From contig CAJQPC010000058.1 in NCBI GenBank assembly GCA_905480105.1, positions 1 to 45,874 on the forward strand: a stretch of DNA of 45,874 nucleotides, given 5' to 3'. The stretch comes from an uncultured bacterium (GTDB lineage: Bacteria > Myxococcota_A > UBA796 > CAJQPC01). The notes under the pieces were generated by a model that saw only the letters and a program-made list of their open reading frames with translations, ran no database searches and was not told the DNA's origin. Below are positions 9,047 to 16,524 of the stretch, piece by piece (within the stretch, counting starts at the first letter, position 1; every line of letters starts with the position of its first letter). The translations under genes were made by a program, and so were the position numbers.

Positions 9047-10470
9047 AATTAGTGCTTCGCCAACTCAGCTACACCTATCCTGGGGCTGACAAGCCTTCTG
9101 TCTCGGGTGCGGATCTGAGCCTCGCCGCCGGGAAGATCGTGCTGCTCACCGGACCCACCGGCTGCGGAAAGTCCACCCTGCTCCGGGCTGCGGCGGGCTT
9201 AGCTGGGCGACACGGACAGGGCGTTCTGAGCGGGGAGATCCTTCTCTGCGGAACAGACCCGGCAGACATGGCCCCGGCCGAGCGGGTGCGGCGCTTGGGT
9301 TTCGTGGCCCAGGAACCCCAAGATCAGCTGGTGGCCAGCACCGTTGGGGACGAGCTGGCCTTTGCCATGGAGTCGGCCCGGCAGGATCCCCAAGCCATCG
9401 CAGCGCGCCTGCCCGAGCTGCTGGCACAGGTGGGTCTGGAGGTAGAGCTCGAGCGGGCCACACTGGCCTTGAGCGGGGGACAGACCCAGCGCTTGGTGTG
9501 CGGGGCTGCGCTGGCTGCCGGTGCCCAGGTCTTGCTGCTGGACGAGCCTCTGGCCCAGCTGGACCCCTTGGGCGCCCAGACACTGATGCGCCGTCTGCGG
9601 GAGGTGGCCGACCAGGGGCTGGCGGTGTTGATCGTTGAGCACCGGCTTGAGGCGACCCTGCCCTATGTGGACCGGGTGGTGCTGATGGAGAACGGCCACA
9701 TCCATAGCCAGGGGCTGACCCAAGGGGGCGCCTTGAACGCCGCGCAGCACCACGCCGCCCTGCGGATGGGCCTGAGCGTGCCAGGACAGACCCCTTCCGT
9801 TTTCGCCCAAGCCCAGCCTGTAGGAGACTTGGTGCTGGACCCTGGCACTCTGCAGCACCGCTACTGGGGGGCCGAGAACGACGCCCTGGTACCCACCTCC
9901 TTGGTCTTGCACGCGGGTGAACGGGTGGCCTTGCTGGGGCCCAACGGGGCAGGAAAAAGCACTCTGCTTGGCTTGCTCACCGGTCAACTTGGGCCCGAGC
10001 GCCCAGGCGTGGTGGGCGTGCCCCAAGACCCGGACTTGTGCCTGTTCTGCTCCACGGTGGCCAACGAAGTGGCCTATGGGCCGGTGGACCAGCGAATGCC
10101 GGACGCCGAGCGGCGCACTCAATTGGCAATGCAGGCGCTCTCAGTGGCCGACCTGGCACACAGGGCGCCACACGCCCTGAGTCGCGGTCAGCGCCTACGG
10201 GTTGCGGTCGCCGCAGCCCTGTCCTGCGCACCTCAAGTGCTGGTGCTGGACGAACCCACCTCCGGCCAGGACCACGAGCAGGTCGAGCAGATGATGCACG
10301 CTCTGCGCGAGGCACTGAAGAACGGCGCACTGGTCTTTGCCACCCACGATGTGGACTTGGCCCTGCGTCATGCCACGCGGGTGATGCTGCTGGAACACGG
10401 CTCAGTGGTCGCTCAAGGTAGCCCCGCGGAGCTGGCTGAACGCTTGCTGGCCATGAAAGGGGGGGCCTGA
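9043..10470 (+). CDS. ECF transporter ATPase, fused double A component
   Basis: A 475-aa protein with two complete ABC ATPase domains in tandem, as in YkoD- or MtsB-type energy-coupling-factor proteins. First domain: Walker A GPTGCGKST (37-45), Q-loop region FVAQEPQDQL, signature LSGGQ (143-147), Walker B LLLDEP with Asp167-Glu168. Second domain: Walker A GPNGAGKST (299-307), signature LSRGQ (379-383), Walker B LVLDEPTSGQD with Asp403-Glu404 and the switch His in FATHDVDL. The variant second signature is common in paired ECF ATPases. The ATG is in the ATGA overlap with the S-component gene; the frame is open upstream, but that part is only an alternative frame of the preceding gene. It should power the S/T pair; whether it also serves the upstream ABC-2 permease is an open question. 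Confidence 0.93.
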   Translation: MKLVLRQLSYTYPGADKPSVSGADLSLAAGKIVLLTGPTGCGKSTLLRAAAGLAGRHGQGVLSGEILLCGTDPADMAPAERVRRLGFVAQEPQDQLVASTVGDELAFAMESARQDPQAIAARLPELLAQVGLEVELERATLALSGGQTQRLVCGAALAAGAQVLLLDEPLAQLDPLGAQTLMRRLREVADQGLAVLIVEHRLEATLPYVDRVVLMENGHIHSQGLTQGGALNAAQHHAALRMGLSVPGQTPSVFAQAQPVGDLVLDPGTLQHRYWGAENDALVPTSLVLHAGERVALLGPNGAGKSTLLGLLTGQLGPERPGVVGVPQDPDLCLFCSTVANEVAYGPVDQRMPDAERRTQLAMQALSVADLAHRAPHALSRGQRLRVAVAAALSCAPQVLVLDEPTSGQDHEQVEQMMHALREALKNGALVFATHDVDLALRHATRVMLLEHGSVVAQGSPAELAERLLAMKGGA

Positions 10471-11270
10471 TGGATCCCCGCACCCGATTGGGGCTGCTGA
10501 TGTTCGCCGGGATTGCGGGCTTGTGTCTGGAGAGCCCCTTGGCCCTGGGCGTTCTCTGCATGCTCTCCACGGCCCCAATGCTCGCAGCGGGCATCTCCGC
10601 CATCTGGCTACGTCGAGGGTTCGCTGCCGCAGCGGCCATTGTCTGGGGTACCTGCCTGTCCCAAGGACTGTTCTACGCCGAGCAGCCTCGGGTGCCACTG
10701 TTCTCCCTGGGTCCTCTCACCCTCTGGCGAGAAGGTCTGATCTACGGACTGGCCCAATCTCTGCGCCTGCTGGCCCTGTCCATGGCCGGCTTATCCATGG
10801 CCGTCTCCACTCCGCCAGATCGCTTACTGGCTGCACTACGTGCACTAAAGGTGCCCAGCGGCCTGGCCCTCATGACCAGCGCCGCTCTGCGCTTTCTACC
10901 GAGCGTTGGCCAAGAAATCCTGGTCGTGCGGCGGGCCCGTGCACACCGCGGGCGGCCCGTTTGGAAGCGCACACCCTGGGCTTGGATGATGCTGGAAATC
11001 TCTCTTCTACGCCCAGTAGTGGCCCGCGCTTGGCGTAGGGCTCTGACCCTGGCAGAGAGCCTGGATGCCCGAGGATTCGATCCCGGTGCGGCACGCAGCA
11101 TGCGCCGGCCCTTAAAAATGAACGCACTGGATTGGGTTGCCTTGGGCATCCTGGGCAGCACGACAGCAGCATTGGCCACCGTGCGCATTCTCCACCTGCT
11201 CTACGTGGCCGAGGTCATCTGGTGGCCCAGTCTGCGGCCGGTATATGCCTTTGTGCGGGTGTGGCTCTGA
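10470..11270 (+). CDS. ECF transporter T component (EcfT)
   Basis: A 266-aa integral membrane protein of the EcfT (CbiQ) family, the scaffold that couples the ATPases to the S subunit. It has four or five hydrophobic segments and the two Ala-Arg coupling motifs expected of the family: RRARAHRG (Ala156-Arg157) and ESLDARGFDP (Ala200-Arg201). The intervening sequence (STPPDRLLAALRALKVPSG) is also typical of EcfT. The start overlaps the ATPase stop by one base (TGATG), closing the S-AA-T set. It is the last gene of the coupled operon; the next gene is about 100 bp away with its own ribosome-binding site. Confidence 0.92.
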   Translation: MDPRTRLGLLMFAGIAGLCLESPLALGVLCMLSTAPMLAAGISAIWLRRGFAAAAAIVWGTCLSQGLFYAEQPRVPLFSLGPLTLWREGLIYGLAQSLRLLALSMAGLSMAVSTPPDRLLAALRALKVPSGLALMTSAALRFLPSVGQEILVVRRARAHRGRPVWKRTPWAWMMLEISLLRPVVARAWRRALTLAESLDARGFDPGAARSMRRPLKMNALDWVALGILGSTTAALATVRILHLLYVAEVIWWPSLRPVYAFVRVWL

Positions 11271-11372
11271 CCGTGTTTCGGACTAAATTTCACTGATCTC
11301 AGAGATGTCGCTCACCCAGCAGCGCCGGCTCCAGACATCCCGTTAGAGAGTCGTCGGAAGTGGAGGAAAGCC

Positions 11373-12920
11373 GTGATCCAAAGGCCACCGGCAACCTGGC
11401 TGCTCGGTGCCTTGGCCTGTGTGGCCTTGGCGGCAGCGGGTCTCGTGTTCAGCGGACCAGCCTATCTGGGCTACCACGGCGCCGAGCTCTACGGCCATGC
11501 CTGGGTGCAGTGGTGGCACGGCGAGGCACTTCCTGCGTGGCCTGCCGGCACCGAGCTTGCCCACGGCGCGAGCCACTGGCCGGTGATCGACCCCCTGCCC
11601 ACCTTTCTGGGAGCCGCTCTCGGCCGGGCGCTGGGCTACGCGGCAGCCTGGAATCTGCTCGCAATGGCCTCGGTCGGGGGCGCCTTTATGGGCGGTGCTG
11701 CCCTGGCAAAGCGCTGGAAGGGGGATCCTTGGGTCGGTGGAACGGTCTTAGCGCTGGGGCCAGCCTTAGCCGGCTCATTGGCGAGCGGACTGACCGAAGA
11801 CTGGGCCTTGGGGCTCCTCGCGGGGGCCCTGGCACTGCTCAGCGGCAAGGAACACAAGGAGCTTGCGTTAGGCGGCGTTCTCTTGGGCCTGTGCATTTGG
11901 TGCGGCCTGTACTTGGCGTTGGTCGGGGCCGGCATCGCCCTGCTGCTGGGGGTTTGGCGCATCGCCCAAGACCGCAAAGCTTGGCGTGGGCAGGTCCTAG
12001 CCGGTGGGCTCGCCAGTGTCCTGGCCTCTCCGGCGCTCTGGCTACAAGGCAGTCGCCTAAGTGGAGAGGGACACCGTGCGGGCAATGTTCTGGCCCAGGT
12101 CGAGCCCCTCTGGCAGTTCAACCCCTGGAAGGGCGCGGATCTGGCAAGCTTCTGGGTGCCCGGCTCCCCGGACTTGGCGGCGGACGCCCTGGTTCGAATG
12201 CATCCGGCCTACTTAGGTTTTGGGGTCTTGGCCCTGGCTATCTGGGGTGGAAAAAGCCGCTGGTGGGTGCCAACATTGGCCTGGGTCGTACTCAGCACCG
12301 GAGAGCAGCTGCGCTGGGCCGGAGCGCCCCTGAACGTGAGCAACCCGTTCGTATTGGCCCTCCAGTCTCTTCCGCTGACCGGCCTGCTGAACCACTACGG
12401 CCGCCTACTTTTAGGGGCTCAGCTGGGCTTGGCTGTGCTCGCAGCGCGGGGTGCGATGAGAGCTCCTAAACATGTTCGGTGGGCGCTGCCTTTGATTCTG
12501 CTTGTAGAGCTGACCTGGGTGTCTCCGGCCATCTGGCCACTGCCCGTCACCTCGGCCCCCCAAGCCACTCTCCTGCAGGATCTCGATCCCCCCCTCCCAA
12601 CAGGCGCGCTCCTCACAGTGCCCGTCGCTGGACCGGGAGTCCACCTACAACAACCGCTCTTCGAGCAAAGGCTGCACGGCTGGCCCGTGGCCGCAAGCCC
12701 AAACCGCCCTGGTGCACCAGGGGCGGTGACCCAAACCCAGACGGGTCGCTGGCTCGCAGGGCCAAAGGCCCAAGCGCCAACCGACTTGGACCTACGCGAA
12801 CTCAAAAAAGCGGGAGTAAGCGCGATCTTCGTCCGCACCAGCCACATCGACTGGGTTGAGACCGGGCTGGGCAAGCCAGATCAACAAGGTCCAGGTGGCG
12901 CGCTCTACAAAATCGAGTAA
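11373..12920 (+). CDS. Polytopic membrane protein, GT-C-like layout
   Basis: A 515-aa protein with roughly ten hydrophobic segments up to about residue 400, followed by a soluble C-terminal domain of about 110 residues. That domain ends in strand-like sequence (AGVSAIFVRTSHIDW). The arrangement of multi-pass membrane part, an early large loop (LGYHGAELYGHAWVQWW) and C-terminal extracytoplasmic domain resembles lipid-linked-sugar glycosyltransferases of the GT-C fold or YfhO-like proteins. I see no decisive catalytic motif, so this is a structural guess. The GTG start is supported by GGAGG five bases upstream of the spacer. It stands alone between the ECF operon and a lipoprotein gene. Confidence 0.75.
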   Translation: MIQRPPATWLLGALACVALAAAGLVFSGPAYLGYHGAELYGHAWVQWWHGEALPAWPAGTELAHGASHWPVIDPLPTFLGAALGRALGYAAAWNLLAMASVGGAFMGGAALAKRWKGDPWVGGTVLALGPALAGSLASGLTEDWALGLLAGALALLSGKEHKELALGGVLLGLCIWCGLYLALVGAGIALLLGVWRIAQDRKAWRGQVLAGGLASVLASPALWLQGSRLSGEGHRAGNVLAQVEPLWQFNPWKGADLASFWVPGSPDLAADALVRMHPAYLGFGVLALAIWGGKSRWWVPTLAWVVLSTGEQLRWAGAPLNVSNPFVLALQSLPLTGLLNHYGRLLLGAQLGLAVLAARGAMRAPKHVRWALPLILLVELTWVSPAIWPLPVTSAPQATLLQDLDPPLPTGALLTVPVAGPGVHLQQPLFEQRLHGWPVAASPNRPGAPGAVTQTQTGRWLAGPKAQAPTDLDLRELKKAGVSAIFVRTSHIDWVETGLGKPDQQGPGGALYKIE

Positions 12921-13008
12921 GAGAGCCCGCCCTCGGAACCCGCTGTACCGGCATAGCCCGACTTTGACGCAGTGAAACCACTGAGAAAACGATCAAGGAG
13001 ACTTCATC

Positions 13009-13770
13009 ATGATGAGACTGAGCATCGCCCTTCTGGGATTAGGCAGCACCACCGCCTGCATCGGCGGAACCAACCCTCTTGAAGGTGTTTGGGTGTTCTT
13101 CGTCGACGCGGACTACGACACCACCAGCGATTCGGACTGCTCCGAGAACTACAACGATGCGGATTGTCCAGCCAGCATTAGCGACGAGGACAGCCCCTGG
13201 ACCTTCGAGTCCACCGAGGAGCAGGACACCGACACCTTCGTGGCTCAGATCGTCGGCATTGGCGGCGGCCAGGCCATCATGTTCGTCAACGACCTGATTC
13301 TTACCGGTGAGAAGAACGACTCTGGCAACTGGCTCTTCATCTACGAAGACTTCCAGAACGTCGACAACAACTCCAGTCACGAGGCCGGCTACTCCTTCAA
13401 GCAGTCGGAGGAGTCCAGCGACGTTCTGAGCTTTAGCTTGGAGCAAAAGCGTGGCAGCTTCACAGGCAGCATGGAGCTCACCAGCCAAGCCACCATGAGC
13501 TGGTCGGAGAGCGACGTGTGGAATTCCGCGGAAGTGGGCATGTCCTCCTCCCAGATCCCTGCGAACAGCTACCTGAGCTCCGAGGGGATGTTTGGCAACA
13601 ACCCGGTCGCGGCCGACTGCTCCGAGGGCCTGTGCGGGCTGAGCATCTCTGGCAGCAGCCAAATGGTCATCGGGGTGACCGCTGAACGCACCGATGTAAA
13701 AAACGAGGGCGACCTGGACGCGCTCGAGGACGACGGCGACTTTGGCTGGAACTTGGGTTCCGGCGACTGA
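13009..13770 (+). CDS. Acidic lipoprotein of unknown function
   Basis: A 253-aa predicted lipoprotein. The signal MMRLSIALLGLGSTTAC places the lipidated Cys at residue 17; unlike most lipoproteins in this window it has a basic residue in the n-region. The mature part is strongly acidic (clusters such as DADYDTTSDSDCSENYNDAD) and rich in Ser, Thr and Asn, with paired cysteines, as expected for a surface or periplasmic beta-rich protein. No family is recognised. The start is backed by AAGGAG eight bases upstream; an adjacent second ATG is possible. A short dyad (CAGTG-AAAC-CACTG) sits about 25-40 bases before the start. Confidence 0.82.
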   Translation: MMRLSIALLGLGSTTACIGGTNPLEGVWVFFVDADYDTTSDSDCSENYNDADCPASISDEDSPWTFESTEEQDTDTFVAQIVGIGGGQAIMFVNDLILTGEKNDSGNWLFIYEDFQNVDNNSSHEAGYSFKQSEESSDVLSFSLEQKRGSFTGSMELTSQATMSWSESDVWNSAEVGMSSSQIPANSYLSSEGMFGNNPVAADCSEGLCGLSISGSSQMVIGVTAERTDVKNEGDLDALEDDGDFGWNLGSGD

Positions 13771-13817
13771 AGCATCGACACCGGCCGCTAAATCGCAGCT
13801 CCTTCGGGAGAAACAGG

Positions 13818-13847
13818 GCGGGAGTTTCTCTTTACAGGGGCTCCCGC
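13818..13847. terminator. Possible bidirectional hairpin between convergent genes
   Basis: A 7-bp inverted repeat GCGGGAG/CTCCCGC with a 16-nt loop lies between the lipoprotein gene (plus) and moaC (minus). A second small hairpin, CTCC-TTCG-GGAG, precedes it at 13799-13810. Neither has a clean T-tract, so an intrinsic terminator role is weakly supported. Confidence 0.3.
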
Positions 13848-13855
13848 TCTTGCGT

Positions 13856-14329
13856 TCAGCCTCTCAACCACTCGCCGCTCTGACCGCCGCGCTTCTCGAG
13901 CAGGCGAACGGGTCCGATCTGTGGCCCCTTGTCGATCGCCTTGACCGTGTCGTAGACGCTGAGTAGGGCAGCCATGACCGCCGTGAGGGCCTCCATCTCC
14001 ACGCCGGTCACCCAGGTGCAGCGCACACGGGCCCATGCGCGTATGCGCTGATCCGGCAGGGCTTGCAGCTCCACTTTCACACCAGTCAGCGGAACAGGGT
14101 GGCAGAGGGGAATCAGGTCGGAGGTGCGCTTGGCAGCCGCGATTCCGGCCAACTGCGCGATGGCCAGCACATCGCCCTTTTTCACGCGACCGTGGGTGAT
14201 GGCGTCGAAGGCCGGCTTGCCCAGCTGAATGAATCCCTCTGCGACGGCCTGGCGTGCAGTGGGTTGCTTGTCCCCAACCTCGACCATGCGGGCGTTGCCT
14301 TGGGAATCGATGTGGGTCAGCTCAGACAT
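13856..14329 (-). CDS. moaC: Cyclic pyranopterin monophosphate synthase MoaC
   Basis: A 157-aa MoaC, which with MoaA converts GTP into cyclic pyranopterin monophosphate, the first step of molybdenum cofactor synthesis in the cytoplasm. Length and motifs match: KKGDVLAIAQLAGIAAAKRT, then DLIPLCHPVPLTG with the conserved His, GVEMEALTAV, and YDTVKAIDKG with the catalytic Asp and Lys. The ATG before SELTHID is preceded by AGGAGGAG at good distance; an upstream in-frame start would add ten residues without family support. No other moa or moe gene is near, so it is isolated from the rest of the pathway. It is divergent from the small lipoprotein gene with 47 bp between starts. Confidence 0.96.
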   Translation of the reverse strand: MSELTHIDSQGNARMVEVGDKQPTARQAVAEGFIQLGKPAFDAITHGRVKKGDVLAIAQLAGIAAAKRTSDLIPLCHPVPLTGVKVELQALPDQRIRAWARVRCTWVTGVEMEALTAVMAALLSVYDTVKAIDKGPQIGPVRLLEKRGGQSGEWLRG

Positions 14330-14363
14330 GCACTCCTCCTCCCCACGCTGTATCCCCACACGG

Positions 14364-14369
14364 TATTCT
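14364..14369 (+). promoter_or_regulatory. Candidate -10 box (TATTCT) 7 nt before an ATG
   Basis: TATTCT is followed by 7 nt and then the ATG at 14377, which has no Shine-Dalgarno. This spacing would start transcription at or next to the A of ATG, giving a leaderless message. No clear -35 is visible. Confidence 0.35.
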
Positions 14370-14376
14370 CAGCGTC

Positions 14377-14877
14377 ATGTTCTGGACCCTGATCATCGCC
14401 TGCGGCGAGCCACCGCCTCCGCCACCGCCACCACAACGGGCCAACAGCGCCTTGAGCGCGGCCCTGGAGGCGCTCTCGGAAACCCCAGATGTGACCCCAA
14501 AGGAGGGAGAGCCACCCCCAATGCCTCCGGCCAGCAGGGAGGGCACAACGGCATCCGAGCCAGAGCCCGGGCCCTGCCAAGACGCCCACCAAGCCTTAGA
14601 CGCCTACAACAGACGCGTGGCTGGCGTGCAAGCCAGCGTGGCTCGGGCCGGAAACCAGGCCAACGACGCGGCGGCCGAGATGAGCCAGTGCTTGTACGAT
14701 GCGGAGTGTTCCAGTGACGGGCGCCGCGCCGAGGCTCTCAAGAAGGACCTCTCAGAAAAGGAAGAAAAGGCCACTGCGGCGGCCCAGGCGCTCGGTCCAA
14801 TGGAGGCCAAGCTCTTCGAGCTGAACCAAATCAAATCCACGGCATGTGCCAGCACCACCCGACGCCCAGGGCGCTGA
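14377..14877 (+). CDS. Small Pro-rich, coiled-coil lipoprotein
   Basis: A 166-aa predicted lipoprotein of unknown function. The signal is extremely short and uncharged: MFWTLIIAC, with the Cys at residue 9. It is followed by a proline tract (eight consecutive Pro) that would hold the mature domain away from the membrane. The C-terminal half is helical and charged (EALKKDLSEKEEKA), probably a coiled coil, and contains four cysteines. The frame is open upstream but that part is antisense to moaC. No Shine-Dalgarno is present. It lies 50 bp upstream of another lipoprotein gene on the same strand and may form an operon with it. Confidence 0.68.
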   Translation: MFWTLIIACGEPPPPPPPPQRANSALSAALEALSETPDVTPKEGEPPPMPPASREGTTASEPEPGPCQDAHQALDAYNRRVAGVQASVARAGNQANDAAAEMSQCLYDAECSSDGRRAEALKKDLSEKEEKATAAAQALGPMEAKLFELNQIKSTACASTTRRPGR

Positions 14878-14927
14878 ACCACGTCCCGCGGTTTGACGCC
14901 AGCCCTGCACCCCTGCAAATTGGCGTG

Positions 14928-15767
14928 ATGATGATTCTCCCGTCCCTCCTCGCCTTGTCTTGCCGCCCGGCACCGCCCACCAATCCGGCATTTGACGAGG
15001 CTGCGGCCTTTGCGCTGAGCAGCTTTGACGAAGAAGACCCGGTCAACCTATCTTTTGCCATCCGAGCAATCCAGGCACAAATCGTCCAAGACATCGACCT
15101 GGATGGGAGCTTGTTGGATCGCAGCCGCACGCCACAAACGATGAGCGAGCAGACCGCTGCAAGCTTTCCCGAGGTGCCAGAGCGGGATCCCGGACTGTGC
15201 CTGCCCGTTTCCGTGGCCCACATGAGCGCCTGGCCCATCACCGACCATGTCGTGGTGCAGCAGCTCGCCGATCAGCGACCTATCGAGCCTGCCTCAAAGG
15301 ACAAATACGACCGCATCATCTTAGCGGGGGCGGACTGCTGGGCCACCCGGGACTGCGAGCTGCTGCGTACCGAGAACCCCCTGATCAAGGACAACTCGGT
15401 GATGACGCTGGACTACACCCTGTGGAAGGACCTGCGCTGGGTGGATCTGGGCCTGCCTGACCCTGCCGATGTTCCAGAGGGTGAAATCGCTGAGACGACA
15501 GGAGAGAACTGGGCGATCGTTGGCCGCAGCTGGATCTCGGAGTCCGCCCAAGCCACCCAGGGCGGGGCCAGCATCATGCAGTCCTACTCGGTCGAGGTCT
15601 GGCTTCCCCAGAACAACGAGCAGACCCTCCGAATGATGGCCCTGTGGAGCGAAACCCAGTTCGAAGACGGCGGTGGGCCTGGAGATGACGCGGTGGCCGG
15701 TACCACCCGCTACGGCATCCAGGGGATCTTCGATGCAGCGGACGACTGGATCCAAGATCAAGATTAG
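14928..15767 (+). CDS. Lipoprotein of unknown function
   Basis: A 279-aa predicted lipoprotein. The start is chosen at the first of two adjacent ATGs because it gives a signal MMILPSLLALSC with Cys at residue 12 and no basic residue; the upstream in-frame extension is not signal-like. The mature part is acidic and contains two or three Cys that could pair (DPGLCLPVSV; ADCWATRDCELL). The C-terminal half looks like a mixed beta domain (GENWAIVGRSWISES; SYSVEVWLPQNNEQTLRMMALW). No family recognised. It probably acts in the cell envelope with its upstream lipoprotein neighbour. Confidence 0.75.
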   Translation: MMILPSLLALSCRPAPPTNPAFDEAAAFALSSFDEEDPVNLSFAIRAIQAQIVQDIDLDGSLLDRSRTPQTMSEQTAASFPEVPERDPGLCLPVSVAHMSAWPITDHVVVQQLADQRPIEPASKDKYDRIILAGADCWATRDCELLRTENPLIKDNSVMTLDYTLWKDLRWVDLGLPDPADVPEGEIAETTGENWAIVGRSWISESAQATQGGASIMQSYSVEVWLPQNNEQTLRMMALWSETQFEDGGGPGDDAVAGTTRYGIQGIFDAADDWIQDQD

Positions 15768-15910
15768 ATCGCTATTTCTTCCACTTCTGGCCTTCCTTGA
15801 CTTGCCAAAGGCGAGTTGGCGATCAACTTAGGACTTGGGCTGCGGACCCGCTCCCCTGACGATACTCTGACCAGAAGAGACAGCCGATCAACGCCCTTCT
15901 GCCAACTCTA

Positions 15911-16441
15911 ATGCTCGTCTGGGGCGCGGGAAAATTTCTTCTTCCTGCCGCGATTCTCCTGCTCTTGCGCACGCTGCGCAAGCGTAGGCGCCGCGTCTTG
16001 ATCAAAGGCACGTTTTCCCCTACACCCAACGGGGTCGCCGACCTGAAAGAGGCCTACCTGTGCCTGGGTGACGTGCTCTTGGCCCTGGGTAGAACGACCC
16101 CAAGCGTGTTTCATCGAACACCGCTTCCAGCCCTTGACTGCGAGCGCGCCAACGTCGCCACGCGCCGCGCCTGGAAAGAACTCGCACTTCCAGGACGCCC
16201 CCCGATCTTGCGCCGCAGCTTTCTGTTGGGACTGCTTCATGGCACCTTGCCCTCGGCTCGGGGGCGCTGGCGCTTCACCTCCCGGCAAGCCATCGACGCC
16301 AGGAAGGACATCGCAGCCGCCCTGCGTGGTGCCGGCCACCCCGTCGAAAGCGACGCGGCAGACGAGCTTCTGTCCATTCGCGCCGACGACAAGAATAAGC
16401 AGCGCAGACGCATGAGGGACGCCATGATGTTTGGCCTGTAG
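15911..16441 (+). CDS. Small membrane-anchored basic protein, unknown function
   Basis: A 176-aa protein with one N-terminal hydrophobic segment (about residues 8-21, LLPAAILLLLRTL) followed directly by a strongly basic cluster RKRRRR, so the bulk should face the cytoplasm. The remainder is rich in Arg, Leu and Ala and mostly helical, with no motif I recognise. No Shine-Dalgarno precedes the ATG, and a long open frame exists on the opposite strand. I prefer this strand because of the coherent membrane-segment/positive-inside pattern. It lies about 80 bp upstream of the GspE-family gene on the same strand. Confidence 0.6.
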   Translation: MLVWGAGKFLLPAAILLLLRTLRKRRRRVLIKGTFSPTPNGVADLKEAYLCLGDVLLALGRTTPSVFHRTPLPALDCERANVATRRAWKELALPGRPPILRRSFLLGLLHGTLPSARGRWRFTSRQAIDARKDIAAALRGAGHPVESDAADELLSIRADDKNKQRRRMRDAMMFGL

Positions 16442-16512
16442 CGTGGGCCTATTACTCACGCTGACCACCATGACGCTGCGCATCTTGGTCTGAGCGCAGC
16501 CCCGACCCTGGG

Positions 16513-16518
16513 TAGACT
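16513..16518 (+). promoter_or_regulatory. Candidate -10 box (TAGACT) 6 nt before an ATG
   Basis: TAGACT is followed by GCACAC and then the ATG of the GspE-family gene, which lacks a Shine-Dalgarno. It is embedded in CCTGGGTAGACT, very like CCTGGGTTAGTCT before the next gene. This is consistent with a leaderless transcript. Confidence 0.42.
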
Positions 16519-16524
16519 GCACAC

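Noticed and set aside
11360..12469. 369-codon plus-strand frame within the polytopic membrane protein gene
   Set aside because: Arg/Gly/Pro-rich composition without membrane or domain pattern. The overlapping frame from 11373 has regular hydrophobic helices and a ribosome-binding site.
12970..12983. CAGTG-AAAC-CACTG dyad before the acidic lipoprotein gene
   Set aside because: Five-bp arms are expected by chance at this window size; noted only in the gene entry, not called as a site.
15908..16522. 204-codon minus-strand frame opposite the small basic membrane protein
   Set aside because: No recognisable domain or signal. The plus-strand frame has a membrane segment followed by a basic cluster, a more natural protein.
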